From: Gracilinema caldarium
GTDB taxonomy: Bacteria; Spirochaetota; Spirochaetia; Treponematales; Breznakiellaceae
Direction: 5' to 3'
DNA: 64,000 nt
Assembly (NCBI RefSeq): GCF_029265695.1
Contig: NZ_JAJUHW010000005.1
Span: 1 to 64,000, forward strand
Shown one piece after another: positions 51,195-60,638 of this stretch (position 1 is its first letter; every line of letters begins with the position of its first letter). The notes under the pieces were generated by a model, which was given only the letters and a program-made list of their open reading frames with translations, searched no databases and was not told the DNA's origin. The translations under genes were made by a program, and so were the position numbers.

Positions 51195-51530
51195 ATGAAA
51201 TTCAGAAGGGTAGAGCCAAAATCGCTGCTCAGCATTTTAATAAAACGGACAGTTATTCTTTTATTTCTTATGAATTGCGTGCTCATTTTTTTGTATGGTA
51301 TAGGAAATTATCAGGGCTTTCTTGCAGAGACCCAATTGCTTTTACTTAACCTCCTGTTGAACAGCAGCTTATTGCTCACCCTTATTGGAATCGTTACCGT
51401 TTTTTATGTTTTAATAAAAGAATCAAAATCCCTTAGATCGGCCCTCATTTATGGTTTAATCGCATTTTTTGCCTGCCTACTTTCTTTGGTTGCTGCTTTT
51501 TTGATACAAGTTACCAAGGGGACAACATAG
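51195..51530 (+). CDS. Small membrane protein of unknown function
   Basis: A 111-residue protein with three hydrophobic stretches: about 14-36 (ILIKRTVILLFLMNCVLIFLY), 47-73 (LLLNLLLNSSLLLTLIGIVTVFYVL) and 82-105 (ALIYGLIAFFACLLSLVAAFL). No family is recognised. Its stop is followed at once by the GTG of aroH (TAGTG), so the genes are coupled. It diverges from the HIT gene with a 40-bp gap. Confidence 0.7.
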   Translation: MKFRRVEPKSLLSILIKRTVILLFLMNCVLIFLYGIGNYQGFLAETQLLLLNLLLNSSLLLTLIGIVTVFYVLIKESKSLRSALIYGLIAFFACLLSLVAAFLIQVTKGTT

Positions 51531-51904
51531 TGAAAGACAAATATGAAAAGCTTTTTGCCTTAAGAGGGGCTACCGGTTGCAGTAATACGGAACAGGATAT
51601 TCAGGATAAGGTATATGAACTCTACGAAGCTCTGTTAGAACGGAATAACTTGAAAGAAGACCAGATTGTATCCATTCAATTTACCGTTACACCGGATTTA
51701 ACCGCCCTTAACCCCGCAGCGGCACTGCGAAGATCTGGAAAGGCACAGGATTTGGCTCTTTTTGCAGCCGCTGAACCGATAATAGAGGGGATGCTGCCCC
51801 GCATTATACGTGTACTTATTCATTGTTATTTACCGATAGATCATAGGGTCCAGCATGTGTATATAAACGGAGCGGAGGTTTTAAGGCCTGACAGGGTGAG
51901 TTAA
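51530..51904 (+). CDS. aroH: Chorismate mutase, AroH type
   Basis: Monofunctional AroH converts chorismate to prephenate for Phe and Tyr synthesis. The 124-residue protein has ALRGATGCSNTEQDIQDKVYELYEALLERN, IVSIQFTVTPDLTALNPAAALRR with the active-site region, and VQHVYINGAEVLRPD at the end, matching the Bacillus-type trimeric fold. The start is GTG, overlapping the preceding stop. Together with aroB at the other end of the window it indicates aromatic amino acid synthesis. Confidence 0.93.
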   Translation: MKDKYEKLFALRGATGCSNTEQDIQDKVYELYEALLERNNLKEDQIVSIQFTVTPDLTALNPAAALRRSGKAQDLALFAAAEPIIEGMLPRIIRVLIHCYLPIDHRVQHVYINGAEVLRPDRVS

Positions 51905-51929
51905 AAACAAAAAAAGATAAAAATTCATA

Positions 51930-51958
51930 TTGACCAAAGCGATGGTTTTCTGTATAGT
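51930..51958 (+). promoter_or_regulatory. Promoter of the tRNA-Thr/tRNA-Tyr pair
   Basis: TTGACC (51930-51935), 17-bp spacer, TATAGT (51953-51958), about 15 bp before tRNA-Thr. Confidence 0.7.
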
Positions 51959-51973
51959 GCAAACCATCACAGA

Positions 51974-52048
51974 CGCCATCTTAGCTCAGTTGGCTAGAGC
52001 GCGTGACTTGTAATCTCGAGGTCCCCGGTTCGATTCCGGGAGATGGCT
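51974..52048 (+). tRNA. tRNA-Thr (anticodon TGT)
   Basis: The acceptor GCCATCT/AGATGGC, D-stem GCTC/GAGC and T-arm CCCGG-TTCGATT-CCGGG all pair. The anticodon stem CGTGA/TCTCG has one T-T mismatch at the middle pair (29-41), and the loop CTTGTAA gives anticodon TGT. Discriminator is T; CCA is not encoded. Confidence 0.95.
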
Positions 52049-52092
52049 GTAGAGCAAGCGGATGGCGCGTTGCATCTAAAAGGTATATTTAA

Positions 52093-52174
52093 GGGGAGAT
52101 TCCCGAGCGGTCAAAGGGGGCAGACTGTAAATCTGTTGGCTCAGCCTTCGAAGGTTCGAATCCTTCTCTCCCCA
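52093..52174 (+). tRNA. tRNA-Tyr (anticodon GTA)
   Basis: Acceptor GGGGAGA/TCTCCCC, D-arm CCC/GGG, anticodon stem GCAGA/TCTGT with loop CTGTAAA, a long variable arm of 13 nt as expected for class II tRNA, and T-arm GAAGG-TTCGAAT-CCTTC. Discriminator is A; CCA is not encoded. Confidence 0.95.
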
Positions 52175-52181
52175 ACAACGG

Positions 52182-52220
52182 GGCTGTAAAATAACAAGCG
52201 TTATTTTACAGCCTTTTTTT
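52182..52220 (+). terminator. Terminator after the tRNA pair
   Basis: GGCTGTAAAATAAC and GTTATTTTACAGCC form a perfect 14-bp stem with loop AAGC, followed by seven T residues. Confidence 0.93.
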
Positions 52221-52253
52221 ATTTTTTCCCTTTCTTAAAGGAACAGTCTCATT

Positions 52254-52700
52254 ATGGCAACAAAACCTTTTTATTCTGATGGACTTAAGTTTTCCTGTAT
52301 ACGCTGTTCAGCTTGCTGTCGTTTTGATCCGGGCTTTGTTTTTTTATCTGACTCGGATATAAACCGCCTGGCACAGGCGCTTCAGATGCATTACACTGAT
52401 TTTATAGAAACCTACTGCCGATGGATTCCATCCGGAGGCGGCTATGAACAGCTATCCCTTAAAGAACGGTCTAATTACGACTGTATTTTCTGGAAAGATG
52501 GCTGTACCGTCTACGATGCCCGGCCGCTTCAGTGCAGGACGTATCCATTTTGGGCTTCTATTGTTTTACATAAAGAATCCTGGGCAGCAGTAAAAGCTGA
52601 ATGTCCTGGCATTGACCAAGGCCAGTGGCACAGCAAAGAAGAAATTGCAGCGTTATTACAAATGAGGGAGAAGGATCCAATAGTCGTACGGAGGCGATAA
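52254..52700 (+). CDS. YkgJ-family cysteine-cluster protein
   Basis: A 148-residue protein of the YkgJ (CxxCxxCC) family. It has CIRCSACCRFDPGFVFLSDSD near residue 14, and later YDCIFWKDGCTVYDARPLQCRTYPFWAS, together giving about eight cysteines suited to zinc or iron-sulfur binding. The activity of the family is not known. AAAGGAAC precedes the ATG. The stop overlaps the start of the MBL-fold gene (TAATG), so they are coupled. Confidence 0.88.
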   Translation: MATKPFYSDGLKFSCIRCSACCRFDPGFVFLSDSDINRLAQALQMHYTDFIETYCRWIPSGGGYEQLSLKERSNYDCIFWKDGCTVYDARPLQCRTYPFWASIVLHKESWAAVKAECPGIDQGQWHSKEEIAALLQMREKDPIVVRRR

Positions 52701-53638
52701 TGAAAATACGGTTTTGGGGGGTACGCGGTTCAGTACCCGCTCCCCAATCGCCAGCCCAAATTAAAAGTAAAATTTCCAGTATACTAGAACGGATTACTCC
52801 CGCAGACATAGAATCAGCTATTTCTCGAGAACGGTTTCTCGCAGATCTTCCGCAATGGCTTTTTGGTACCGTGGGAGGCAATACTCCCTGCATTCAGGTA
52901 GAATCGGATCAACAGTATCAATTTATACTTGACGCTGGCAGCGGCATTCGAGAATTGGGGCTTGCGTTATCAAAAGCGCGGAGGAAACCAAAGCAGCTGC
53001 ATCTCTTTTTTTCTCATCTTCATTGGGATCATATTCAGGGACTGCCCTTTTTTGGACCCGCCTATGATCCTGGGGTAGAGCTGCATTTTTATTCTCCTCA
53101 CACCACGATGGAAGAGGCTCTGAAACAACAAATGAGTACCCCATGTTTTCCCATAACCATGGAGGCTATGAACGCACAAAAACATTTTCATGTTTTAGAC
53201 AGTCCGCTCCATATCGGTGATATGCACGTTTACTACAAAAAAATGAACCATCCCGGGTCTTCCTATTCATATATGTTTACCGACGGCAAAAAACGATTTA
53301 TTTATGCTACTGATACGGAACTGTCGCCGAACGATTTTCAGCGTATTGATGAAAATGCAGCATTTTTTGGCGGCGCTGACGTCCTTGTCATAGATGCCCA
53401 ATATACCCTTGGAGAAGCGATAGAAAAATATAACTGGGGCCACAGTGCTTTTTCACTTGCGGTTGACTTTGCTTCTAACTGGGGAATATCCAAGCTTGTG
53501 CTCTTTCATCATGATCCAGCCTATGATGATAAAAAGCTCTATGGCATCCTGCAATCAGCCCGTTGGTATACAGAACATTCGGCCATTAAGGGCCTTGAAG
53601 TGCTTCTCGCAACCGAAGGTATGGAAATTCAACTGTAA
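52700..53638 (+). CDS. MBL-fold metallo-hydrolase
   Basis: A 312-residue metallo-beta-lactamase-fold hydrolase. KIRFWGVRGSVPAP at the start, FILDAGSGIRELG, and the metal-binding FSHLHWDHIQGLPFF (H-x-H-x-DH) are typical, and YATDTELSPN and LFHHDPAYDD carry later ligands. The layout is that of the PhnP/phosphodiesterase-like group, so a phosphodiester substrate, possibly a cyclic nucleotide, is likely but unproven. It starts at ATG 52700; an upstream frame from 52625 overlaps the YkgJ gene. Confidence 0.88.
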   Translation: MKIRFWGVRGSVPAPQSPAQIKSKISSILERITPADIESAISRERFLADLPQWLFGTVGGNTPCIQVESDQQYQFILDAGSGIRELGLALSKARRKPKQLHLFFSHLHWDHIQGLPFFGPAYDPGVELHFYSPHTTMEEALKQQMSTPCFPITMEAMNAQKHFHVLDSPLHIGDMHVYYKKMNHPGSSYSYMFTDGKKRFIYATDTELSPNDFQRIDENAAFFGGADVLVIDAQYTLGEAIEKYNWGHSAFSLAVDFASNWGISKLVLFHHDPAYDDKKLYGILQSARWYTEHSAIKGLEVLLATEGMEIQL

Positions 53639-53640
53639 TT

Positions 53641-53823
53641 ATGAACAACAAAGAACCATCGATCGAACTGTCGTTATCGGAAATTTTAATTCTCTTTCCC
53701 CGGCTCAAGTCTCAAGAGGACCGGCTTTCCGAACCGGAACGGGATATCCTTTCTAAAATGGAAGCTCTGCTGTATGAGAATCTTTCCATTGATGAACTGG
53801 AATCCTTGTTGAAAAGGAAATGA
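53641..53823 (+). CDS. Small conserved-looking protein of unknown function
   Basis: A 60-residue, acidic, helical protein (MNNKEPSIELSLSEILILFP, then SEPERDILSKMEALLYENLSIDELESLLKRK). It begins 2 bp after the MBL-fold stop and ends 1 bp before the giant surface-protein gene, so tight spacing supports that it is real. No family is recognised. Confidence 0.6.
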   Translation: MNNKEPSIELSLSEILILFPRLKSQEDRLSEPERDILSKMEALLYENLSIDELESLLKRK

Positions 53824-53824
53824 A

Positions 53825-56800
53825 ATGCATAAATCCCGGTATATTCTTATCAGCTCGCTGCTGATGTTTACAGTACTTTTATATTCTGAAGCCTTTCCCA
53901 GTTCCGCGGGGCTTTCCCTGCCCGGAACCTATATGGGGTGGACAGATCCTTCGCTGTTCCTTGACAGCACCGTAGCAGATGCTCGATTGCCTTTGATTAA
54001 TCCCGCAGGAGCAGCATCTTTTGAATTGCCCCAATATACTTTCGCATTAGGAAGCATATTCCCCAAACATGCTTCATCCGAAATGGCCGCTGCTTTTGAT
54101 GTGTCCCTATCGGCGCTGTACCCTTTACCCTTTGCTGTGCTATGGGGAGGTATCGAAGGCCTCTTTATTCCGAAACAAATCCCCGATATGAAAGACGATG
54201 GCGGGCTGAGTCTTGCTGTGGGTTTATCGAAAAGACTGGGAGAACATTTTTCTGCCAGTTTTGGTATTAGTTCTGTTTGGCCCCTCAATCCTGGCAACAA
54301 TTGGACTCTCGGACTTGCTCTCGGGTTTCAGCAGTTTTTGCCTTCTTTGGGCGCCGGGGGCAGCATCTTTTATGGCTCTCTGGTAAACGGCGGCAATGGG
54401 CCTGAGCATTTTTATCCTTTTACCTTACTTGCAGGCTGGAAAACTATATTGCTCAAGTCTCCGGTAGATTTAGCCGTGGGGCTGCAAGTTGCCAGTCCCG
54501 CATTTAAGGACCTTCTTGTTCAGCCCGCCTTTTCAGCAAGCTTCGGCCGCCTTCTTTCACTGTCTGTGGGCTGGAACAGTTCACTGTTTTACGGAGATAA
54601 AAACTCGTGGTTCCCCACGATTTCACTAACCCTGACCAGCAACGGCAGCCTGAAGTTGCAGAATGTACATGTTATTCCCCGGTTAAAGGTCCAGCCTGTA
54701 TGGTCCCAAGGGATCGGCGCGGAAACAGCGGTTACCCTGACCAAGGGAGAAAAGGATCGTCAAGGTCCTCAGATACAAATAACCGCAAAAGGGGGAGATG
54801 TTTATTCATCAAAAGTACAGCGGGCTATTGATTGGGAAATCAATATGGAAGACGATACGGACATTGCAACCTGGAACGCATCGATTGAAGATGAATCAAA
54901 ATCTGTTCTGTTTACCCGATCAGAAACAAATCCAAAGCATGCAAGGTCACTTCGTTTTTCATTATCCGTACCGCTTGATTCATCATGGAAAGACGGCGCA
55001 TATACAATGGTGTTAATCGCCCAAGATCGCTATGGAAATTCAAGCAAGGCGAGCTATCCCTTTACACTCGATTCAAATCCGCCGGCCGCATCAATCCGCA
55101 TCGAAGCAAACGGCGGTTCTGGTTCGACAATTTTTAGTCCCAACGGAGATGGAGAAAGAGACCTCCTCTTTATATACCAACGGGGAACAAGAGAATCGCT
55201 GTGGACCGGTTCTCTTTTGAATGCCGCGGGAAATATAATTCGATCCTTTACATGGACTGAAATGGAAGCGCCGGATGTGGTCTGGGACGGCCGCGACGGC
55301 GAGGGCCGGCTTGTACCAGACGGAACCTATTTGTATCGACTCAGTTCTACCGATAAGGCGGGTAACAGCTTTTCTGTTATCTCAGAACCTATCATCGTGG
55401 ATGCCCAACCCAGAAGGCTTGCAATAAGCCTTTCTTATAGCACCATGTCAACAGATCCAGCCGCTAGTGTGTCTGGAATTGCGGCTCGTTTTTCTGACTA
55501 CCTATCCGCTGGTCTCTCTGGATGGACAATTCAGATAATAGATTCACAAGGACGGGTCTACCGATCTTGGCAAGGAAAAACGGCAAATCTTGACCAATTT
55601 CCAAACACGTTAACATTTAACGGTCTTACCGATCAGAAGGATGCAATTCCCGATGGAACCTATCGCTTTATGGTCATCATGGACTATACCAATGGTGATA
55701 GGGTACATCAGACTAGCGCCTTTTTTTCGGTAGTGTCACAAAAACCGTCTGGACATGTTCGTGCTTCCCAGAACATTGTATCCATTCAAAATCCTGAGGG
55801 GGTTCTGTTATTTCACGATCTGTCTCCCGATGCTGAATGGCAGGGAATCATAACCGATACCAACCAAAAGGTCATTAAACGTTTTCCGATAGGACGCATT
55901 ACCGAACCGGTTATTCGCTGGCAGGGGGATACTGATACAGGAGCCTTTGCTGAGCCTGGGACCTATTTGTACCTTGCGGAAGGAATGAATGCGGTGGGCC
56001 TTGTAGGCCGCACTGTTCCGGTTCGGCTTACTGTGGATCCTTTGAAGCGGGGCACCTTAGTTCTCCAACCTAATGTAACGCTCTTTTCAGGGAGAACAGG
56101 GGACGGCCGAATTGTCATTACTCCCCGGTATCAAGATATAGGAACAATAACAGCCTTCGCGTTTTCTATTCGGAATGTACAAAGCCAGATTGTCGTAAAA
56201 GAAGAGAAGGGTACACTGCCAGGGATTTTTTTATGGGATGGACGGGATTCGCTCGGCATTCTTTGTCCAGATGGCACATATCAGGCGGAACTTACCCTGT
56301 ATCTGGGAAACGGCTCTGTTCTAAGCGCAGCAAGCCTCCCTGTTACTCTGGATTCTACGCCACCGAAGGTTGCTGTTTCTGCCAAGGAAACTATTTTTTC
56401 GCCGAACGGCGATGGAAATCTCGATACAGTGACCTTTACTATTTCAGCGGAAGGATCTGCAACATGGACAGCTTCCATTGTTGATTTTGAAGGAAATACG
56501 GTACGACAATATGCCTGGAAAGAGGCCATACCTGCAACACTGGTATGGGATGGAAAAGATGGGGGCAATATGCTCGTACGGGACGGCTCATATCGTCTCT
56601 TTTTGGAAGGAACCGACCTGGCGGGCAACAAAAGCACCGCCATGTCAAATCCTGTGAGGCTCGATGCACGGACCCCTTCCGCCGCAATTACCAGTGACCT
56701 TCTTGCCTTCGCCCCCAATGGAGATGGGTTTGCTGATTCGGTGCAAATACGGCTCGTCACGGCCTTTTCTGATGGCATATCCCGACTTCAGGTAGCCGTG

Positions 56801-57715
56801 AAAGACCGGAACGGCGCTATTATACGCCGGTTCATTACTGGCTCTACGCTATCCCAAAGCAGCCAGTACCTGTGGGATGGAACAGCGGATAACGGCACCA
56901 TAGCCCCTGACGGGGAATACATCCCCTGGGCAGAGGTCGAGTATCTTAAAGGGGATCTTATCACTGTTTCAGGAAAACCGATTCGGTTGGATAGAAGTGC
57001 ACCCCAGGTGTCTATTACATTAGAGCCCCAGCCCTTTTCGCCCGACGATGATGGGGTCAATGATATTCTTAGCATAGCGATCACCGCAGTTGATGCAAGC
57101 GGCATAAATGGCTGGAAGCTGAGCATCGTGGATCCTGCGGGCAACATATTTACCAGTTTTTCTGGAAAAACCCTGCCTCCCGAACCGATCCGCTGGGATG
57201 GCTATAATCTGGATAATGAACTCATTGAAGCAGCCCAGGAATATTCGTATATTGTACAAGTACGGGATACCCTTGGTAACATGGCAACCGTAAAAGGCAC
57301 ACTGTCTACCGACGTATTTGTCATTAAAGATGGTGACCGGCTTAAAATAAGAATTTCTTCGATCGTATTTCCACCAAATTCTGCTAGTCTTTACGGTACC
57401 GATCAGGAAACTACCAGCCGGAACAAGGTTATTCTTGATCGTGTCGCAGCGGTCCTTAAAAAATATGCCTCCTACCGAATCCGAGTAGAAGGCCATGGAG
57501 TTAATCTGTCGGGGACCGAACGGGAAGAACGGACTGAACTAGAAGCCCTGTCACTGGCCAGAGCGAGGGCGGTATTGGATGCGCTCGTTGAACGTGGAAT
57601 AGACCGAAGCAGGCTTGAAGCCCGCGGACTGGGTGGCCGTGAACCCCTGGTGCCCCATACCGATCAAGCCAATCGGTGGAAAAACAGAAGGGTTGAATTC
57701 ATATTGATGAGGTAA
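53825..57715 (+). CDS. Giant surface protein: barrel-like N-terminus, FlgD-type Ig repeats, OmpA C-terminus
   Basis: A 1296-residue exported protein. Residues 1-25 are a signal peptide. Residues 30-290 are rich in alternating beta strands and may form an outer-membrane barrel. Residues 300-1150 contain repeated Ig-like FlgD-type modules, each with a turn such as VWDGRDGEGRLVPDGTYLYRL and, at about 436, 857, 961 and 1070, a calcium-type loop FSPNGDG or FSPDDDG. Residues 1165-1296 are an OmpA-like peptidoglycan-binding domain (YRIRVEGHGVNL, ALSLARARAVLDALVERGID, NRRVEFIL). It probably links outer membrane and cell wall and projects Ig modules; this is inferred. It is followed 2 bp later by mltG. 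Confidence 0.85.
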   Translation: MHKSRYILISSLLMFTVLLYSEAFPSSAGLSLPGTYMGWTDPSLFLDSTVADARLPLINPAGAASFELPQYTFALGSIFPKHASSEMAAAFDVSLSALYPLPFAVLWGGIEGLFIPKQIPDMKDDGGLSLAVGLSKRLGEHFSASFGISSVWPLNPGNNWTLGLALGFQQFLPSLGAGGSIFYGSLVNGGNGPEHFYPFTLLAGWKTILLKSPVDLAVGLQVASPAFKDLLVQPAFSASFGRLLSLSVGWNSSLFYGDKNSWFPTISLTLTSNGSLKLQNVHVIPRLKVQPVWSQGIGAETAVTLTKGEKDRQGPQIQITAKGGDVYSSKVQRAIDWEINMEDDTDIATWNASIEDESKSVLFTRSETNPKHARSLRFSLSVPLDSSWKDGAYTMVLIAQDRYGNSSKASYPFTLDSNPPAASIRIEANGGSGSTIFSPNGDGERDLLFIYQRGTRESLWTGSLLNAAGNIIRSFTWTEMEAPDVVWDGRDGEGRLVPDGTYLYRLSSTDKAGNSFSVISEPIIVDAQPRRLAISLSYSTMSTDPAASVSGIAARFSDYLSAGLSGWTIQIIDSQGRVYRSWQGKTANLDQFPNTLTFNGLTDQKDAIPDGTYRFMVIMDYTNGDRVHQTSAFFSVVSQKPSGHVRASQNIVSIQNPEGVLLFHDLSPDAEWQGIITDTNQKVIKRFPIGRITEPVIRWQGDTDTGAFAEPGTYLYLAEGMNAVGLVGRTVPVRLTVDPLKRGTLVLQPNVTLFSGRTGDGRIVITPRYQDIGTITAFAFSIRNVQSQIVVKEEKGTLPGIFLWDGRDSLGILCPDGTYQAELTLYLGNGSVLSAASLPVTLDSTPPKVAVSAKETIFSPNGDGNLDTVTFTISAEGSATWTASIVDFEGNTVRQYAWKEAIPATLVWDGKDGGNMLVRDGSYRLFLEGTDLAGNKSTAMSNPVRLDARTPSAAITSDLLAFAPNGDGFADSVQIRLVTAFSDGISRLQVAVKDRNGAIIRRFITGSTLSQSSQYLWDGTADNGTIAPDGEYIPWAEVEYLKGDLITVSGKPIRLDRSAPQVSITLEPQPFSPDDDGVNDILSIAITAVDASGINGWKLSIVDPAGNIFTSFSGKTLPPEPIRWDGYNLDNELIEAAQEYSYIVQVRDTLGNMATVKGTLSTDVFVIKDGDRLKIRISSIVFPPNSASLYGTDQETTSRNKVILDRVAAVLKKYASYRIRVEGHGVNLSGTEREERTELEALSLARARAVLDALVERGIDRSRLEARGLGGREPLVPHTDQANRWKNRRVEFILMR

Positions 57716-57717
57716 GC

Positions 57718-58800
57718 ATGCCAAAAATACTGCGTTTAATGTTTCGATTGCTCGCCTGGTTCGTAGGTGCCATACTTTTTATTATTATCGCCACACTTGG
57801 ATTTTTTGCGTATATCAATTCTGCACCGGCCTGGTCCGCTTATAGGCCAGGTATTGAACGGGGAATTGAACAGCAGGAAGACGGCTCTCTCTTATTCGAA
57901 ATATTCCAAGGCGAGTCGGCCTACAATGTAGGAAAACGGCTTGCCGCTGCAGGACTTATTCGTTCCCGTTTCGCATGGAACCTGGTGAGCCGCTTTTCCC
58001 GTGAGACGGTAAAAACCGGGTTTTATATTATCAACAAACCTGAAACAATGTTGGGGTACTATGATAAATTTACCCGCGGACAGCAATTGCAGATTCGAAT
58101 TACCATACCCGAAGGGGTAACGCTCTCTAAAATCGCTCAACTATTAGAACGGAGCGGTATTTGCAAAAGCCAAGACTTTATGCTTGCTGCGGTAAACCGG
58201 GAATTACTTGCAAACTATCGTATCCCCGGTTCCTCATTCGAAGGATACCTTTTCCCCGACACATATCTCTTTCCTAAGGGCTTTAAACCGGAAAAGATAA
58301 TAGCTCTTATGGTGGAAACTTTTTTTTCTAAACTTAAAGGAATTGAACCAAATGCAGCAGCTTTGGCCCCCAAGGATTTGCATGAGAAGGTTATCCTTGC
58401 TTCGATTATCGAACGGGAATACCGGCAGGATGATGAAGCTCCCCTTATGGCCAGCGTGTTTTATAACCGGCTTAAAATCGGTATGGCTCTGCAATCCTGC
58501 GCTACAGTTGAATACATCATTACCGAGATACAGGGGAAGCCCCACCCAGAAGTACTCTATTTTAAGGATATAGCCATACAAAACCCCTTTAACACCTATA
58601 TCAGGCCCGGTCTTCCTCCAGGTCCAATTTCAAATCCCGGTATGGTAGCACTCCGAGCAACATTTTCCCCTGCACAGACAAATTTTCTCTATTTCCGCCT
58701 TATTGATCCCACCGAAGGCCGCCATCATTTTTCAAAAACTTTGGAGGAACACAAAAGCGCTGGTCTTATCTATGTAAAACGGAGTGCGGGTAGCAAATGA
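57718..58800 (+). CDS. mltG: Endolytic peptidoglycan transglycosylase MltG
   Basis: MltG cuts nascent glycan strands at the inner membrane and limits their length. The 360-residue protein has one N-terminal membrane helix (residues 8-32), a LysM-like region (SAYNVGKRLAAAGLI), and the YceG catalytic domain with IPGSSFEGYLFPDTYLFP, the catalytic Glu in LASIIEREYRQDDEAPLMASVFYNRL, and NPFNTYIRPGLPPGPISNPG. Its stop overlaps the dnaG ATG (ATGA). Confidence 0.96.
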   Translation: MPKILRLMFRLLAWFVGAILFIIIATLGFFAYINSAPAWSAYRPGIERGIEQQEDGSLLFEIFQGESAYNVGKRLAAAGLIRSRFAWNLVSRFSRETVKTGFYIINKPETMLGYYDKFTRGQQLQIRITIPEGVTLSKIAQLLERSGICKSQDFMLAAVNRELLANYRIPGSSFEGYLFPDTYLFPKGFKPEKIIALMVETFFSKLKGIEPNAAALAPKDLHEKVILASIIEREYRQDDEAPLMASVFYNRLKIGMALQSCATVEYIITEIQGKPHPEVLYFKDIAIQNPFNTYIRPGLPPGPISNPGMVALRATFSPAQTNFLYFRLIDPTEGRHHFSKTLEEHKSAGLIYVKRSAGSK

Positions 58801-60638
58801 GCCGAATTGCTGAAGAAACCATTCAGGAAATACAAAACCATATTAATGCGGTTTCTATTATCGGCGAATATGTTCGTCTGGAAAAAAGAGGGGGCCGATA
58901 CTGGGGCTTATGCCCATTCCATAATGAAAAGACTCCTTCCTTTACAGTGGATCCGGACAAAAACTTCTTTTATTGTTTTGGCTGTCACAAGGGCGGCGGA
59001 GTGATCTCTTTTGTTATGGAGCAGGAAAAGCTTTCCTATCCAGAAACACTGGAGCTATTGGCGAAAAAGCTCAATATATCGGTTAAATATGATTCTTCAG
59101 GCGAAGATCCTGCATTAGCACAGCGCAACAGGCAGCTTGAAGATATCGCAGAACTCTACCGCAGGGTCGCGATAAGCTTTCATCATATTCTTACCGCTAC
59201 CGAGAAAGGTAAGCAGGCTTTGCAATATGTCCATAACCGGGGCATTTCGGATGAGATGATCAACCAGTTCCGGCTTGGCTATGCTCCCCCTGATAGGCAG
59301 TGGCTTTTCCAGTTTTTAATGAAAAAAGGATACTCAGAAGAATTTCTTAAAAAAAGCGGTCTTTTTTCCTCACGGTACAATGAGCAATCAGCCTTTTTTG
59401 CGGACCGTCTCATGTTTCCCATTTCCGACAAAAAAGGAAGAACCGTTGCATTTGGAGGGCGGCTTTTGCATGGTGAAGGGCCCAAGTACCTCAATTCCGC
59501 AGAATCAGAGCTTTATAAAAAGCGGGAAAATCTTTATGCCATCGATATAGCTCTGCCTAAGATCCGGCAATCGGAAGAAGTGCATATCTGTGAAGGCTAT
59601 ATGGATGTCATTGCCCTGCATCAGGCCGGCATTGGAACCGCAGTAGCCCCCTTGGGGACCGCCTTTACCGATGAACAGGCCCGTCTTTTGCGGCAGTGGG
59701 TTAAAACAGTGTATCTCGTATTTGACAACGATTCAGCGGGGCAATCTGCTACTATAAAAGGAATCCTTACCTGTCGTCGCAATGGCCTTGTATGTAAGGT
59801 TGTATCCATGGGAAAAACGGGAGAAAATGGCACTATTTTCAAGGATCCTGCAGATATTTTAAAAGAAGATGGCCCAGAGGCGTTGCAAAATTATGTAAAA
59901 TGTTTTATAAATGATTTCGATTATCTTGTGGATCAAGCACGAGCCCTATTCGATACTACTCATACAGAAGGCCTTGCCCAAGCAGTGGCCTTCTTTTTTC
60001 CGTATCTAGAAACTTTGGATTCCGAAGTTGCTCGAGACGGATGTATTGGGTCTGTAGCGGATGTATTTGGAATCGACCGTTCGGCGATTCTACGGGACTT
60101 TGCCAAGTATTCAAAAGAATATCATGGAGCTCAATCTTATAATAGGGAAGACATAAAGCAAGGGAAATCTGAACAGGCTCGCAGCTATGCTCCGATCCGA
60201 ATGAACGATGAATTGTTTTTGCTGCTGACGATAATATCAAACCGCAGCCTCTATCCACGGCTGCGTGCATCCTTGTCTATAGAGGAGGTTGAAGATTCAC
60301 GGGCAAAAGAGCTTTTTATTGCCCTGGAAGAGTGTTATAGAAAGGATATACAAGATATTGATGGTCTCTTGTCCCATATACAGGATGAGGCCCTTCGGTC
60401 GTTTGTCCTTGAAAAGGCTTCATCTGAAGCGTTTTCTCAAAAAAGCGAACAGCTTGTTTCTGATGGCATTAAAAGAATTCGTATAAAACGCCTTGAGCGG
60501 CGCCGGGCGGAGATTATACTTAAGCTCAGGACCGCACGGACAGGGGGTCTCCATTCAGAACAAAAAATGGAAGAGCTTTTGTCCGAAAAAGTTCACATAG
60601 ATGCCGAATTAGTTCGGCTTAAGGAAGAGCAGGAATGA
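58797..60638 (+). CDS. dnaG: DNA primase
   Basis: DnaG lays RNA primers at the replication fork. The 613-residue protein has the CHC2 zinc finger (Cys39, His42, Cys60, Cys63), the Toprim domain with [17 protein letters not shown] and [13 protein letters not shown], and a C-terminal helicase-binding region. Both start and stop overlap neighbours by 4 bp (mltG and rpoD), which keeps the classical macromolecular-synthesis pairing dnaG-rpoD but without rpsU. Confidence 0.97.
   Translation: MSRIAEETIQEIQNHINAVSIIGEYVRLEKRGGRYWGLCPFHNEKTPSFTVDPDKNFFYCFGCHKGGGVISFVMEQEKLSYPETLELLAKKLNISVKYDSSGEDPALAQRNRQLEDIAELYRRVAISFHHILTATEKGKQALQYVHNRGISDEMINQFRLGYAPPDRQWLFQFLMKKGYSEEFLKKSGLFSSRYNEQSAFFADRLMFPISDKKGRTVAFGGRLLHGEGPKYLNSAESELYKKRENLYAIDIALPKIRQSEEVHICEGYMDVIALHQAGIGTAVAPLGTAFTDEQARLLRQWVKTVYLVFDNDSAGQSATIKGILTCRRNGLVCKVVSMGKTGENGTIFKDPADILKEDGPEALQNYVKCFINDFDYLVDQARALFDTTHTEGLAQAVAFFFPYLETLDSEVARDGCIGSVADVFGIDRSAILRDFAKYSKEYHGAQSYNREDIKQGKSEQARSYAPIRMNDELFLLLTIISNRSLYPRLRASLSIEEVEDSRAKELFIALEECYRKDIQDIDGLLSHIQDEALRSFVLEKASSEAFSQKSEQLVSDGIKRIRIKRLERRRAEIILKLRTARTGGLHSEQKMEELLSEKVHIDAELVRLKEEQE

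Noticed and set aside
51155-51286. Longer N-terminus for the HIT protein
   Set aside because: It would overlap the divergent membrane-protein gene, and the extra residues are not like the family.
52093-52220. Integrated element at the tRNA-Tyr gene
   Set aside because: No integrase, no repeated tRNA 3' end, and ordinary genes follow the terminator.
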